In this document: piece by piece, positions 52,985-62,197 of the stretch
Position numbering within the stretch: the stretch's first letter is position 1
How the letters are laid out: every line of letters starts with the position of its first letter
DNA from: Phycisphaerales bacterium
GTDB taxonomy: Bacteria > Planctomycetota > Phycisphaerae > Phycisphaerales > SM1A02
Length of the DNA stretch: 63,644 bases
NCBI GenBank assembly: GCA_020345805.1
Contig: CP070772.1
Span: 3,466,543 to 3,530,186, forward strand
Direction: 5' to 3'
Position numbers and translations under genes: made by a program
The notes under the pieces: generated by a model
The model's database searches: none
Told to the model about the DNA's origin: nothing
The model's input: the letters and a program-made list of their open reading frames with translations, nothing else

Positions 52985-54256
52985 ATGTCAGAGCAGGAAG
53001 AGACCTTGACAACCGTGCAGAGCACCTTCTCTTTCCGCGTCCGCGACGCCGGCGGAGAGATTCTGACCGGTTCCATGGTCGCCGCCAGTGCCGAGGAGGT
53101 TGCGTCGCGCCTGAGGGCCGAGGGCAAGTTCATCCTTTCGGTGGGAGACAAGCCCCTGCCGGCCGAGACGGACCTGGACGAAGTCCACCTCCGGCGCGGC
53201 GAGGCGGCAAAGCGCGTACGCAAAGAGGACGTCATCGGCTTCTGCCAGCAGTTGTCGATCATGCTCGAAACGGGCGTCCCGCTCACCGAAGCCCTCGACG
53301 CCTTCTGCTGCCAGGTCAAGAGAAAGGAATTCCGCGACATCCTCGTCGTCCTGCGGGATGACATCCATTCGGGCGAGCTGTTCTCCAATGCCATGGCCAA
53401 GTGGCCACGCGTCTTTCCCAACATGATGATCAGCCTCATGCAGGCGTCGGAAGCGTCCGGCACCATGGCCCTCATGCTCGGCCGCATCGGCGAGTACCTT
53501 GCCAAGGAGCGCCGGACGGCCAAGCAGATCAAGGGTGCCCTCAGTTATCCGATGTTCATGATGACCGCGGGCATCGTGATGTCCGCGTTCCTTATGGTCT
53601 TTGTTCTCCCCAGGTTCGCCACCATATACGAGGGCCGCTCCGCCACGTTGCCCGCTCCCACCCGAATCCTGCTCGGGGCGAGCGAATTCATCATGACCCA
53701 ATACCTGGTCTATGGTCCCATTCTCGCCGTCCTCATCATCGGCGGCGCCATCTGGATCCATTACCCCTCCGGGAAGCGATGCCTTGACTGGATGCGCCTC
53801 AACCTCCCCATTCTGCGTTCGATGTACGGCCAGCTCTACATCACTCGTAGTACGCGCACGATGGGTACGCTGCTCACGGCGGGCGTGAACCTCCTGGACA
53901 TCATCAACATCTGCCGGGGGGTCACGGGCAATGCCTACTACCACGATCTCTGGGATGACGTGGAGAAGGCCATCCGCGACGGGCGCCAATTCTCCGAAGC
54001 CATGTTCGAGGCGAAGTTCATCCCGCCCAATGTCAGCTCCATGATTGCCTCCGGGGAGCGCTCCGGCCGGCTGGCCGACGTGATGGAGCGGATCGCCGAG
54101 TTCAGCGAGGAAGAGCTGGACACCGCGGTAAAGCAGGTGACCGCCTACATCGAGCCGATTGCCATCATGTGCATGGGCGTGGTGGTGGGCGGCGTGGCCC
54201 TGGCCCTGCTCCTGCCCATCTTCAGCATGGGGAACGTCGTGGCCGGCGGTGGATAA
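52985..54256 (+). CDS. pilC: Pilus/type II secretion inner-membrane platform PilC/GspF
   Basis: A 423-residue protein with three membrane helices and two cytoplasmic T2SSF domains (about 85-205 and 285-410). Family signatures are seen in FCQQLSIMLETGVPLTEAL and MASGERSGRLADVMERIA-like segments, and in LLPIFSMGN at the end. It anchors the PilB motor and transmits movement to the pilin base. The ATG at 52985 directly follows the pilB stop. It ends the locus; no pilT retraction ATPase is present here. Confidence 0.93.
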   Translation: MSEQEETLTTVQSTFSFRVRDAGGEILTGSMVAASAEEVASRLRAEGKFILSVGDKPLPAETDLDEVHLRRGEAAKRVRKEDVIGFCQQLSIMLETGVPLTEALDAFCCQVKRKEFRDILVVLRDDIHSGELFSNAMAKWPRVFPNMMISLMQASEASGTMALMLGRIGEYLAKERRTAKQIKGALSYPMFMMTAGIVMSAFLMVFVLPRFATIYEGRSATLPAPTRILLGASEFIMTQYLVYGPILAVLIIGGAIWIHYPSGKRCLDWMRLNLPILRSMYGQLYITRSTRTMGTLLTAGVNLLDIINICRGVTGNAYYHDLWDDVEKAIRDGRQFSEAMFEAKFIPPNVSSMIASGERSGRLADVMERIAEFSEEELDTAVKQVTAYIEPIAIMCMGVVVGGVALALLLPIFSMGNVVAGGG

Positions 54257-54315
54257 GCCGCAAATTGTCGGGAATCGCAATCCGCAATCGGCCTGCCGGC
54301 GTTATCATCCCCCCC

Positions 54316-54789
54316 ATGCCCGATAGCGAACGCGACTATATTGCCGTGGCCGCCTCCCTCTCCCCCGACGGCACACTTCAGGAGAGGATGCAGGCCGTGG
54401 TCGATGCCCTCTGGCGGGAACTGTCAGAGCGCGGCGTGTCGTGGGTGGGCTTCTACCTGGATCGGCCCGGCGAGCCCGACGACGTCCGCCTCGTGCTCGG
54501 ACCGCATCGCGATCAGCCCGCCTGCTCACCTCTTGCCCTGCACGGCGTGTGCGGCCAGGCCCTGCGCTTCCGCATGCCGCGGATCGTCGAGGATGTTCGG
54601 GAGCTGGGTGATGACTACGTGGCCTGCGATCCGCGGGATCTTTCCGAGATCGTCATTCCCTTGATTGACCGAACGGGTCACTGTTGGGGCGTGCTCGATC
54701 TGGATTCCTATGAGCTCGGTGCTTTCGACGAAACCGATGAGGCCGGTCTGAAGCTGGTCCTCACCGCGGCCGGTCTGCTGGAGGATTGA
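54316..54789 (+). CDS. msrC: GAF-type free methionine-(R)-sulfoxide reductase
   Basis: A 157-residue GAF-fold enzyme that reduces free methionine-(R)-sulfoxide. The family signature is clear: LHGVCGQAL, VEDV, DDYVACD, then SEIVIPL and GVLDLDSYELGAFDETD. Three cysteines are present in the expected order (PAC, GVC, VAC). The spacing of the first two is one residue shorter than in the E. coli protein. The ATG at 54316 fits the length of the family; longer frames overlap pilC. Confidence 0.85.
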   Translation: MPDSERDYIAVAASLSPDGTLQERMQAVVDALWRELSERGVSWVGFYLDRPGEPDDVRLVLGPHRDQPACSPLALHGVCGQALRFRMPRIVEDVRELGDDYVACDPRDLSEIVIPLIDRTGHCWGVLDLDSYELGAFDETDEAGLKLVLTAAGLLED

Positions 54790-54849
54790 TCGAATCTTCC
54801 GCCTCGGCAGGTCAGCACCGGTCACCGGTGCCGGCTGCGGCAACGTCGA

Positions 54850-56340
54850 TCATTCCTTCTTCAACGGGAAGTGCTCCGATTCGGTTCGCGCTGCCATCAT
54901 GATCCCTCGGATCATCACCACGACTTCCGGGTTCTCGTCCGCCACGTTGTGCTGTTCGGCGATGTCGCTTTGAAGGTTGTAAAGCTCCAGACGATTCTGG
55001 CCGCGGCGGAGCACGCCCTTCCACGGGCCCATTCGCACGGCCTGCGATCCGTGGTATTCCCAGTAAAGGTACTGGTGCTCCTTCTGCTCAACGGGCCGGC
55101 CCAGAAGCGTGGGGGCGATGGAGATGCCGTCGAGATCGGCGGGCTCCTCGATGCCGGTCAGTGCACAGACGGTGGGCAGAATGTCCCAGAAGGCGCTGAC
55201 GTGATCACTGGCCGTGCCGGGCTCGATGTGGCCGGGCCAGCGGGCGATCATCGGCACTCTCACGCCGCCTTCATATACCGAGCACTTCAACCCTCGCAGC
55301 GGGCCGGCGCTCCGGAAGAAGGCCGAATCCGTCCCGCCGTTGAACGTGGGGCCGTTGTCGCTGGAGAAGATGATGATGGTCTCGTCATCCAGTTCCAGCT
55401 CTTCGAGCAGGGCCATGATGCGGCCGACCTCGCGGTCCATGCGCGAGACCATCGCCGCATAGGCCGCGCGAGGCGCAGGGTGAGGCAGGTATCCTTTGCC
55501 GCCGAGATAGGGATGCTTATCCCAGCCCTCGGTCACGTACGGTGAAAGCGAATCTTCCGGAACCTGCAACGCCGCGTGCGGCACGGGCGTGGCGAAGTAC
55601 AGGAAGAACGGCCCGTCCTGATTCTCGCGAATGAAATTCAGGGCTTCGGCGGCCATCAGATCGGGTGCGTATTGATCGCCCTTGTAGCGATCCCAACCTG
55701 ACGGATCTGTCGGGGGTTCTTCCAGGCGCTGGTGCGCCGAGAAGTACTCGTTGCCTTCGAGTATGTTCTTTTCTTCGTTGCGCCACAGATGCGTCGGGTA
55801 GTAATTGTGCGCCACCCTCTGGCAGAGGTAACCGTACCAGTGATCGAATCCCTGCAGATTGGGATGCCCGGTGGTGTCGGGCCCGCCCAGCCCCCATTTG
55901 CCGACCGCGCAGGTCTTGTAGCCGGCCTCCTGCAGCAGCGTGCCCAGGGTGGTGGTCCCTTCGGGCAGATGAAGCTGGCCTTCGCGGGCATCCCGGTCCC
56001 AGCCGCCCATCTCGTAGTTGTCGCGGATGTAGGCGTGGCCGGTGTGCCTGCCCGTCAGAAGCGTGCACCGCGAGGGGGCGCACACGGGTGAGCCCGAGTA
56101 ATGCTGGGTGAAGCGCATGCCCTCGGCGTCGAGGCGATCGATGTTGGGCGTGAGGATCTTCTCCTGCCCGTAGCAGCCGAGCTCCGCGTAACCCAGGTCG
56201 TCGGCGAGGATGTAGATGATGTTGGGCCTGCGCTCGGCATCATCCGCCGCGTGCGCCGCAACGGATGTTGCCAAGGGCGAAAGCGAGATCGCAGCTGTCG
56301 GGACGAGCGTGGCGGTAATGCGTATCCGTGTGCGAATCAT
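54850..56340 (-). CDS. Exported arylsulfatase-family enzyme (S1)
   Basis: A 496-residue sulfatase with a Sec signal peptide (about 1-31). The formylglycine motif is C-x-P-S-R (CAPSRCTLLTGR), at the usual place after PNIIYILADDLGY. Metal-site residues D-D and the DNGPTF motif further on are present. It removes sulfate esters, and planctomycetes use many of them on sulfated polysaccharides. A modifying enzyme (FGE or anSME) is needed and is not found in this window. It is the last gene of a minus-strand set with a hydrolase and a GH51-like glycosidase. Confidence 0.9.
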   Translation of the reverse strand: MIRTRIRITATLVPTAAISLSPLATSVAAHAADDAERRPNIIYILADDLGYAELGCYGQEKILTPNIDRLDAEGMRFTQHYSGSPVCAPSRCTLLTGRHTGHAYIRDNYEMGGWDRDAREGQLHLPEGTTTLGTLLQEAGYKTCAVGKWGLGGPDTTGHPNLQGFDHWYGYLCQRVAHNYYPTHLWRNEEKNILEGNEYFSAHQRLEEPPTDPSGWDRYKGDQYAPDLMAAEALNFIRENQDGPFFLYFATPVPHAALQVPEDSLSPYVTEGWDKHPYLGGKGYLPHPAPRAAYAAMVSRMDREVGRIMALLEELELDDETIIIFSSDNGPTFNGGTDSAFFRSAGPLRGLKCSVYEGGVRVPMIARWPGHIEPGTASDHVSAFWDILPTVCALTGIEEPADLDGISIAPTLLGRPVEQKEHQYLYWEYHGSQAVRMGPWKGVLRRGQNRLELYNLQSDIAEQHNVADENPEVVVMIRGIMMAARTESEHFPLKKE

Positions 56341-56407
56341 GACGTGACCTGTGCTGGTTATGCAGGCGTGCCGAACGGGATGGACGGCACACTGACAAAC
56401 GGCAGAA

Positions 56408-57565
56408 TCAATCGGCAAGGAACGCGAGCAGATCGTCGATTTCCATCTCGTGCCAGGTTTGCGGCGTGACGTGGTAGCTCACCACGTCACCCGCACCCAG
56501 TGCGTGGTAGATGGTGCGGAGTTCGGCCAGCGACGGCTCGACCGTTTCGTTATAGGAGGCGCTGTTGTTCTTCGGGCCGGGCGTGTCATACTCGCCGTAA
56601 TGAAGCCGCACCGGTCGCGGGGCGCTGAGGCCGGCGATGTCGCTGCGATCCATCCAGGAAAGGACATTGGGCACGCAGTGGGCCGGGGCGTTGTAGCATC
56701 GCGAGAAGATCACGCTGAACGAGCCCATCGAGCCGCTGGTGTAGATCTTGCGCACCTTGTTGCTCAGAGCGGGATAAGTGATGGCGACATCGCCCCCGTA
56801 GGAGATCCCTGCCACGTCCATCGCCTTGATGTCGAGGTGATCGAAGGCCCATTCTTCCCAGCGCAGGAGGTCCTCCACGGTCTGGCCGATCAGCGTCCTG
56901 CCGTGCACGAATGCATCGGTGACGAGCGTGAACTGCGGCCCGCGCGTCCAGTTCCAGTAATCCAGGCAGTAATCGTCATCGCCGAAGGCGAGATCCCTCA
57001 GCGCGCCGAAGCCGCGCAGGGCCGGAGCGAGCACCACATGGCCGGCCTGGGCGAGGCGCAGGCCGAATGCGTGGTGGTAGTCATTTCGGATTCCCACCAC
57101 GCCCTCCACGTCGCCGTGACCCTGTATCGCCATCACCGCCCGGTCCGGGTAGCGCACGGTAGCGGGCAGCATCAGGTAGGCGGGGATCGTCAGATTCTCA
57201 TCGATCGTCATCACCCACGCCTGGATGGTCACGCCTGCATGCTCAGTTGATCGCACTTGCCGGACTGGGCAGGGGGTGGGGGGGGCGAAGCCGAGCAGCT
57301 CGATGAGCTTCTTACGGCAGGCTTTCCGCCACTGCTCGGGCGCACCCGAGAAGTTGGCGAAGGACAGTTTCCGTGGCCCCGGAGGCTGGACGAACTTCAG
57401 AACCAGCTCTTCCTGCTTGATGAAGAACTCCGGGTCCACCCATTCCGGCGCCGGCGATTCATCCTGGCGGGCAATCCCGCGAGTGCCGGCGCCGACGCCC
57501 ATCGCCGCCGCGCCCGCCCCCACCATCTTGATGAACTCGCGACGCGTGTTGTGCTGAGGGGGCAT
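56408..57565 (-). CDS. Tat-exported alpha/beta hydrolase, acetyl-xylan-esterase-like
   Basis: A 385-residue protein with a twin-arginine signal (TRREFIKMVGAG). The fold is an alpha/beta hydrolase of the dienelactone/acetylesterase type. The nucleophile Ser lies in GISYGG, the acid probably in YGEYDTPGP, and the His in TWHEME. It resembles uncharacterised planctomycete hydrolases next to glycoside hydrolases and may remove acetyl or other esters from glycans. It is 17 bp downstream of the GH51-like gene and 67 bp before the sulfatase. Confidence 0.8.
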   Translation of the reverse strand: MPPQHNTRREFIKMVGAGAAAMGVGAGTRGIARQDESPAPEWVDPEFFIKQEELVLKFVQPPGPRKLSFANFSGAPEQWRKACRKKLIELLGFAPPTPCPVRQVRSTEHAGVTIQAWVMTIDENLTIPAYLMLPATVRYPDRAVMAIQGHGDVEGVVGIRNDYHHAFGLRLAQAGHVVLAPALRGFGALRDLAFGDDDYCLDYWNWTRGPQFTLVTDAFVHGRTLIGQTVEDLLRWEEWAFDHLDIKAMDVAGISYGGDVAITYPALSNKVRKIYTSGSMGSFSVIFSRCYNAPAHCVPNVLSWMDRSDIAGLSAPRPVRLHYGEYDTPGPKNNSASYNETVEPSLAELRTIYHALGAGDVVSYHVTPQTWHEMEIDDLLAFLAD

Positions 57566-57582
57566 GGCTCCATTCTCCTTGC

Positions 57583-59148
57583 TTATGCCGGCTCCACATC
57601 CAGCTCCACCGCGGTGACCGACGCGGCCGGGAAGGTCCAGCGCCCGTCGGCGGGCAGGTCTTTCTCCTGCGGCATGATGCGCTCCGGCTCGGTTTCAATC
57701 ACTTCGTAGAACGGATCGCCGGCCATCTCGAACGCCTTGCCGGCGGAGATGCTCATGCCGCTGACGGCCAGTTGTGTGGCAACCGACTGCGCGCGGTTGT
57801 GGTTGACGACGTGCAGGAAGACGCGGTCGCCCGTGCGGCTGGCGGTGACATCGAGATCGTCCGGGGCGGAAGTCACATCGACGGCGCGTTCTCCGTTGTG
57901 ATGCCGGAACAGGCACATCACCATGGCCACGGGCATCAGGTAAGACCGGCCTCCGGGCACGGGAATCATCACCGCGTTGACCTGCCAGCGGGTACCGCAG
58001 AAGTCCGCCGCGGTGGCGATCTTGAGTTTGTCACCGTGCCGCTCGTGCACGTTGAGCAGCCTCGCATAGGTCACTCCCGCCGCCCAGGTGGAGAGCAGTT
58101 CGCAGCGATCCCGACCGGGCAGCGCGAAGTGGCACTCGGTCATGGCCAGGGGGATGTCGTACTTGTCGGTCAGTTCGCGCATCAGGCGTATGCGATCCTC
58201 ATGCACCTCCGGCGCCCGCATGAGGCGCTCCCAGGTCCACGCGGGATCCTTGCGATACTCGATGTCGCGCAGCGGCGACTTCTCCCGGCCGGCATCGGGA
58301 TTGAACATGTGATGGAAGGCGATGTAGTCGAGGTACTCGCCGGCGAGTTCGATCATCCCCGGGGCCCAGAAGTTCGTACCCCAGCGTGTGTCGTCCCAGC
58401 TGATGTCGCCCCAGCCGATGAGCTTGAGATCGGGATCGCGCTTGCGCATCGCCTTGGCGAACCGGACGGTCTTCTCCGCAGCGGCCTCGACGCTCCAGCC
58501 GCCCTTCATATACGAGGTTTCGTTCCCGATCTGCCAGAGCTTGATGGTGAGGGGATCCGCACAGCCGTGGGCCCGCCGCTCGGCGTTGCCGGGGTCGTTG
58601 CAGTAGCTGACCCAATCGGCGGCCTCCTCGGCGTCGCCGGACCTGATCTGGCCCTTCCGGTTCTTCGCCCAGCTCGGCCGGCCGTCCGATTCGAAGTTGA
58701 CGCACATGAACGGGTCGGCGTCGACGGCGCGGCAGAACTCGACGAACTCGCGGGTGCCCACCTGGTTGGGCTCGACCCCGCCCCAGACGAGGTTGTACAT
58801 GGGAACCCGCTTATCGCGCGGCCCGACACCTTCACGCCAGCGGTAATAACTTGACAACGCACCGCCCCAGCGCACGGTCGGCGGCGCAAGCTGGCGGGTG
58901 ATGTCGATGAGGTCCGGCCGCCAGCAGTCGTTCATGTAGTCCCAGCTTGCGGAAACGGAGCCGTCGGTGGTGCCCAGCGGCTCCATAAACTGCATGAACC
59001 TATAGGGCGAAAGCTCGTATCGCGGCTCGGGATCGACGGCGAGCGATGATTCATCCACCCGCGCCTCAACGGGCGTGACCGTCAGAGCGGCGGCGCCGAA
59101 GCCGATGGTCTTCATGAAGTCGCGTCGCGTGTGATTGGGTTCACTCAT
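57583..59148 (-). CDS. Tat-exported GH51-like glycoside hydrolase, arabinofuranosidase-like
   Basis: A 521-residue protein with a twin-arginine signal (HTRRDFMKTIGFGAAALTV). The TIM-barrel has the clan GH-A pattern: the acid/base Glu in WQIGNE and the nucleophile Glu in AMTECHFA at the end of strand 7. The C-terminal beta-domain (about 430-520) is arabinofuranosidase-like. GH51 is the closest family I can name, but GH39/GH79 relatives are possible. The start at 59148 gives GAGGAT as ribosome binding site. It lies 73 bp downstream of the DUS gene. Confidence 0.72.
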   Translation of the reverse strand: MSEPNHTRRDFMKTIGFGAAALTVTPVEARVDESSLAVDPEPRYELSPYRFMQFMEPLGTTDGSVSASWDYMNDCWRPDLIDITRQLAPPTVRWGGALSSYYRWREGVGPRDKRVPMYNLVWGGVEPNQVGTREFVEFCRAVDADPFMCVNFESDGRPSWAKNRKGQIRSGDAEEAADWVSYCNDPGNAERRAHGCADPLTIKLWQIGNETSYMKGGWSVEAAAEKTVRFAKAMRKRDPDLKLIGWGDISWDDTRWGTNFWAPGMIELAGEYLDYIAFHHMFNPDAGREKSPLRDIEYRKDPAWTWERLMRAPEVHEDRIRLMRELTDKYDIPLAMTECHFALPGRDRCELLSTWAAGVTYARLLNVHERHGDKLKIATAADFCGTRWQVNAVMIPVPGGRSYLMPVAMVMCLFRHHNGERAVDVTSAPDDLDVTASRTGDRVFLHVVNHNRAQSVATQLAVSGMSISAGKAFEMAGDPFYEVIETEPERIMPQEKDLPADGRWTFPAASVTAVELDVEPA

Positions 59149-59221
59149 CTCCATATCCTCTTTCCCATGCTTGCCGTGCGTCCGATGAATCGACACATGA
59201 TGACGCGTGTCCGGTCCTCGT

Positions 59222-60226
59222 TCAAGTTATGTTGGGCCGGACCGGGTTGCACCTCTCCAGCGCCTCAAGCAGGGCGCGGCGAATCTCGCGGGTTGATTGC
59301 GCCCGGCGCACCGCCTCTTTCAGCGGCTTGATGTGCCCCATGGTCTTGCCGTACCAGCTTATGCGGCTGTTCAGGGTCAGCACCGCCGCCCGTTCGCCAC
59401 GATGTTTCTCCAGCAGTTCGAGATGGCGGAGGATGATGTTGATCTTTTCGCGCAGCGAAGGCTCGGGACCGGAGACGCCTGTCTCCAGCAGCGGTTGAGT
59501 TTGCGCAAAGAGCCACGGTTTGCGCAGTGCGGCCCGGCCGATCATCACCCCCGCACAGCCGGTCATTCTCATCATCCGCGCCGCATCCTCCGGTTCCTTC
59601 ACATCGCCGTTGCCGATGACCGGAATGTTCACGACGGCGGCAACCACCTCCGCGATCTGGCCTAAGTCCACCGGCCCGCGGAACCGCTGCTCGGCGCTGC
59701 GCCCGTGAACGGTGATCGCGGCAATGCCCACCTCTTCCAGACACCGGGCAAGATGAGGAGCGACGATGTTGGAGGAATCCCAACCCAGCCGGACCTTCGC
59801 CGTCACCGGCGCCCCGCGGTGACGAACCGCTTTGACGATCCGTTCCGTCATGCGCACCGTGCGGTCGACATCCCGCAGCAGCAGCGCCCCGCCGTGCTTC
59901 TTCGCGATCTTGTCGACCGGGCAGCCCATGTTGATGTCCACCGCCGCCGCCCCGCGCTCGACCGCCCACCGCGCCGCCTCCGGCAGCGGATCTTCCCAGT
60001 TGCCGTAAAGCTGGACGCAAACCGGCTGATCGTCGGGGTTGGTGGCGGCGAGGTCCAGAACCTGGGGAATCTCCCTCACCACGGCCCGGCTGCTGAGCAG
60101 GGGCGTGCTGGCCAGGCCCACGCCGCCCAACTCCCGGCAGAGGAGACGAAACGGAAGATCGCAATGCCCGGCGATCGGAGCCAGCAGCAAGGGGGTTCCG
60201 AGTTCGAGAGAGCCGATTGTCAGCAC
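59222..60226 (-). CDS. tRNA-dihydrouridine synthase
   Basis: A 334-residue flavoenzyme that reduces uridines in tRNA. The FMN-barrel is clear: [21 protein letters not shown], the catalytic Cys in [35 protein letters not shown] and MIGRAAL. It is closest to DusB. Its first codons overlap the -35 element of a candidate promoter on the opposite strand. Confidence 0.92.
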   Translation of the reverse strand: MLTIGSLELGTPLLLAPIAGHCDLPFRLLCRELGGVGLASTPLLSSRAVVREIPQVLDLAATNPDDQPVCVQLYGNWEDPLPEAARWAVERGAAAVDINMGCPVDKIAKKHGGALLLRDVDRTVRMTERIVKAVRHRGAPVTAKVRLGWDSSNIVAPHLARCLEEVGIAAITVHGRSAEQRFRGPVDLGQIAEVVAAVVNIPVIGNGDVKEPEDAARMMRMTGCAGVMIGRAALRKPWLFAQTQPLLETGVSGPEPSLREKINIILRHLELLEKHRGERAAVLTLNSRISWYGKTMGHIKPLKEAVRRAQSTREIRRALLEALERCNPVRPNIT

Positions 60227-60244
60227 GGTCGATCATTCTACATA
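60217..60244 (+). promoter_or_regulatory. Candidate promoter of a short transcript ending at 60347
   Basis: -35-like TTGTCA (60217-60222) and -10-like TACATA (60239-60244), spaced by 16 bp. It overlaps the start of the DUS gene on the other strand. The -10 match is poor, so this is a suggestion only. Confidence 0.25.
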
Positions 60245-60321
60245 CGGGGACGCGGCGAGCTTCCTGTGGCTGCATGGCGGTCGGTTGGTCGGCCAAGGCG
60301 ATCGTGGGCCGTTCCCGGTGT

Positions 60322-60347
60322 GGAGGCGGCACTTTCGCCGCCTTTTT
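60322..60347 (+). terminator. Orphan terminator upstream of the TPR/beta-lactamase-fold gene
   Basis: Stem AGGCGGC (60324-60330) with GCCGCCT (60337-60343), a 6-nt loop and a five-T run at 60343-60347. No plus-strand gene lies before it: the DUS gene runs the other way. It could be an attenuator of the gene at 60446 or the end of a small RNA. Confidence 0.75.
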
Positions 60348-60445
60348 CGACAGGGCCGCCATTCTTGGGTATCGAAGAGATATGGTGGGGTGGCCACCGG
60401 TCTGCATATCGCCCGTGCAGGCGGGAACCGAGGCGAGGGTTGACT

Positions 60446-62038
60446 ATGGCCTTCACATATCTGGGATCTCAGTTGGCCGGAAACACCAAGCGGCAAAACG
60501 GTCGTGCTATGGCGTCTCGGCCGCGAGCAAATGGCCCGACCATTATGGTGACTGCGTTGCTGTCGCTTGCGTGCTTCTCAAGCGTCAGCGAGGCGGGGCC
60601 GCAGGTGCGCAACGACAACCCACAGCCGCCGGCGGATGTTGAACCGCACACTCCTCTCATCTACTACCCGCTCAATCCCCGGCGTGAGGGAGATGCCGGG
60701 GATGCCGATCGGGTGATCCCGGAGGACCTGCTGCGGCAGTTCATGGAATACCACACGGCCATGAGGTACGAGGATGCGGCCGAGTTGGCGCTGCAACTGG
60801 TGGAGGTCGCCCCGGATCGGCCGATGGTCCACTACAACCTTGCCTGCGTGATGGGGCGGTTGGGCAGAAACCAGGAGGCGCTGGCCGCGCTGGAGAAGGC
60901 GATCGACTGCGGATGGCGCAACCGACGACACATGATCATCGAGCCCGACCTCGCCACGGTGCGGAGGAGCGATGAGTTTGCCTCGCTTCTGATACGGATG
61001 CAGCAGCTCAGCCGCGCCGAACGGATGGAGTCCAGGCCTCTGCGGGCGGAGCCGGTCGAGGAGATCCGCGCGGAGCTGGTACGCCAGGTGCCGGAATGGC
61101 TCGATTCATATCACGTTCCCGGAGCGGCGGTGGCCGTCGTGCGCGACGGTCAAGTTGCCTGGACCGGAGCATTCGGCCTGCTGGACGATCCGGAGGGCGA
61201 GGCCATGAGCGCCGACGCGCTCTTCCAGCTCAGCGCCCCGCTGCATCTGCTGGCGATGGTCGCGGCGCTGCAGCAGGAGGCGGAGGGCAACGTCGATCTG
61301 CCGCATCTTCTGGCCCAGGCGGCGGAGTTGAACGGCATCGATCGCCGCTCGGCTCGCTCCCCGGCGGTGATCCGACCGGTGGCTCACGGAAGCGGCTCGG
61401 TCGCCTACCTGCTTCCATACCCGGATCGGGATCGTCGGCGGAAGGGGCCGAGCCGGTGGCCGGCGGGAGGGCGGTCATTTGGCTTTGGCGATTCCTCCAT
61501 GACCTACACCGTCCTGTATCTGGCGGTGGAGATGGCCAGCGAGGAGGATTTCTCTCGCTACTGCCGCCGGAACATCCTCACCCCGCTGGGAATGACCGAC
61601 ACGGTATTTGAAGCGCCGAAGGAGGAGGAGCCTCCGCGGCTGGCGGTGGGGCACAGCCGTCTGGGCACCCCCACGGAGCCGCTGCCCGTCGTGGCCGGAA
61701 AGACCGCAATGATCTGCACCACCGCAGGTGACCTCGGCCAACTCGTTGCGAGCCTGATGAGTGGTCCGTCCTCGCCGATCCCGGTCCTGGATCAGGACGA
61801 GCTTGAACGCGTTGGCTCGCTGCAGGAGGCCCTGCCCGGCGGGCTGGGGCTCGCCTTCCGGATCCGCCAGACTCCGTACGGGAGGTGCGTGGACATGACA
61901 GGCAACGCCAACGGCGTGGGCTGCCTGGTGCGGTTCTATCCCCGGCGCGGTGTGGGAACCGTGGTTCTGTTCAACAGTGAAACGGGCCTGGAGGCGGCCC
62001 GCCGCATCGCGCACTTGGCCCTGGGGGGCGAGGGCTGA
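60446..62038 (+). CDS. TPR protein fused to a catalytically degenerate beta-lactamase-like domain
   Basis: A 530-residue protein with a signal-like hydrophobic segment (about 33-48), a TPR-like region (about 95-160, HYNLACVMGRLGRNQEALAAL) and a serine beta-lactamase-fold domain (about 210-525). The domain has EWLDSYHVPGAAVAVVRDG and GMTDTVFE, typical of the family. The catalytic SxxK reads S263-A-P-L266, so the lysine is lost, and the Y-x-N site reads as FGD. It is probably a binding pseudoenzyme. The ATG at 60446 was chosen; the frame stays open far upstream, but that part is antisense to the DUS gene. Confidence 0.75.
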   Translation: MAFTYLGSQLAGNTKRQNGRAMASRPRANGPTIMVTALLSLACFSSVSEAGPQVRNDNPQPPADVEPHTPLIYYPLNPRREGDAGDADRVIPEDLLRQFMEYHTAMRYEDAAELALQLVEVAPDRPMVHYNLACVMGRLGRNQEALAALEKAIDCGWRNRRHMIIEPDLATVRRSDEFASLLIRMQQLSRAERMESRPLRAEPVEEIRAELVRQVPEWLDSYHVPGAAVAVVRDGQVAWTGAFGLLDDPEGEAMSADALFQLSAPLHLLAMVAALQQEAEGNVDLPHLLAQAAELNGIDRRSARSPAVIRPVAHGSGSVAYLLPYPDRDRRRKGPSRWPAGGRSFGFGDSSMTYTVLYLAVEMASEEDFSRYCRRNILTPLGMTDTVFEAPKEEEPPRLAVGHSRLGTPTEPLPVVAGKTAMICTTAGDLGQLVASLMSGPSSPIPVLDQDELERVGSLQEALPGGLGLAFRIRQTPYGRCVDMTGNANGVGCLVRFYPRRGVGTVVLFNSETGLEAARRIAHLALGGEG

Positions 62039-62197
62039 GTGCGACGTTCACCTGGCCAGACCGCAAGCGTCTTTTGACCTGACGGCTTGCGATTCGAAGG
62101 CTACCATGCGCGTCTTGCTTCCCGATCAGGGCAGGGTGCCGCACTTTGTTCCTGACGTGCCTTTTTCAACCTGGTGTTGTGACTGGTGAGGAATCGG

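Noticed and set aside
59705..60445. N-terminal extension of the TPR/beta-lactamase-fold frame
   Set aside because: The extra codons are antisense to the DUS gene and the translation is Arg/His-rich without a domain; a start at 60446 fits a signal segment better.
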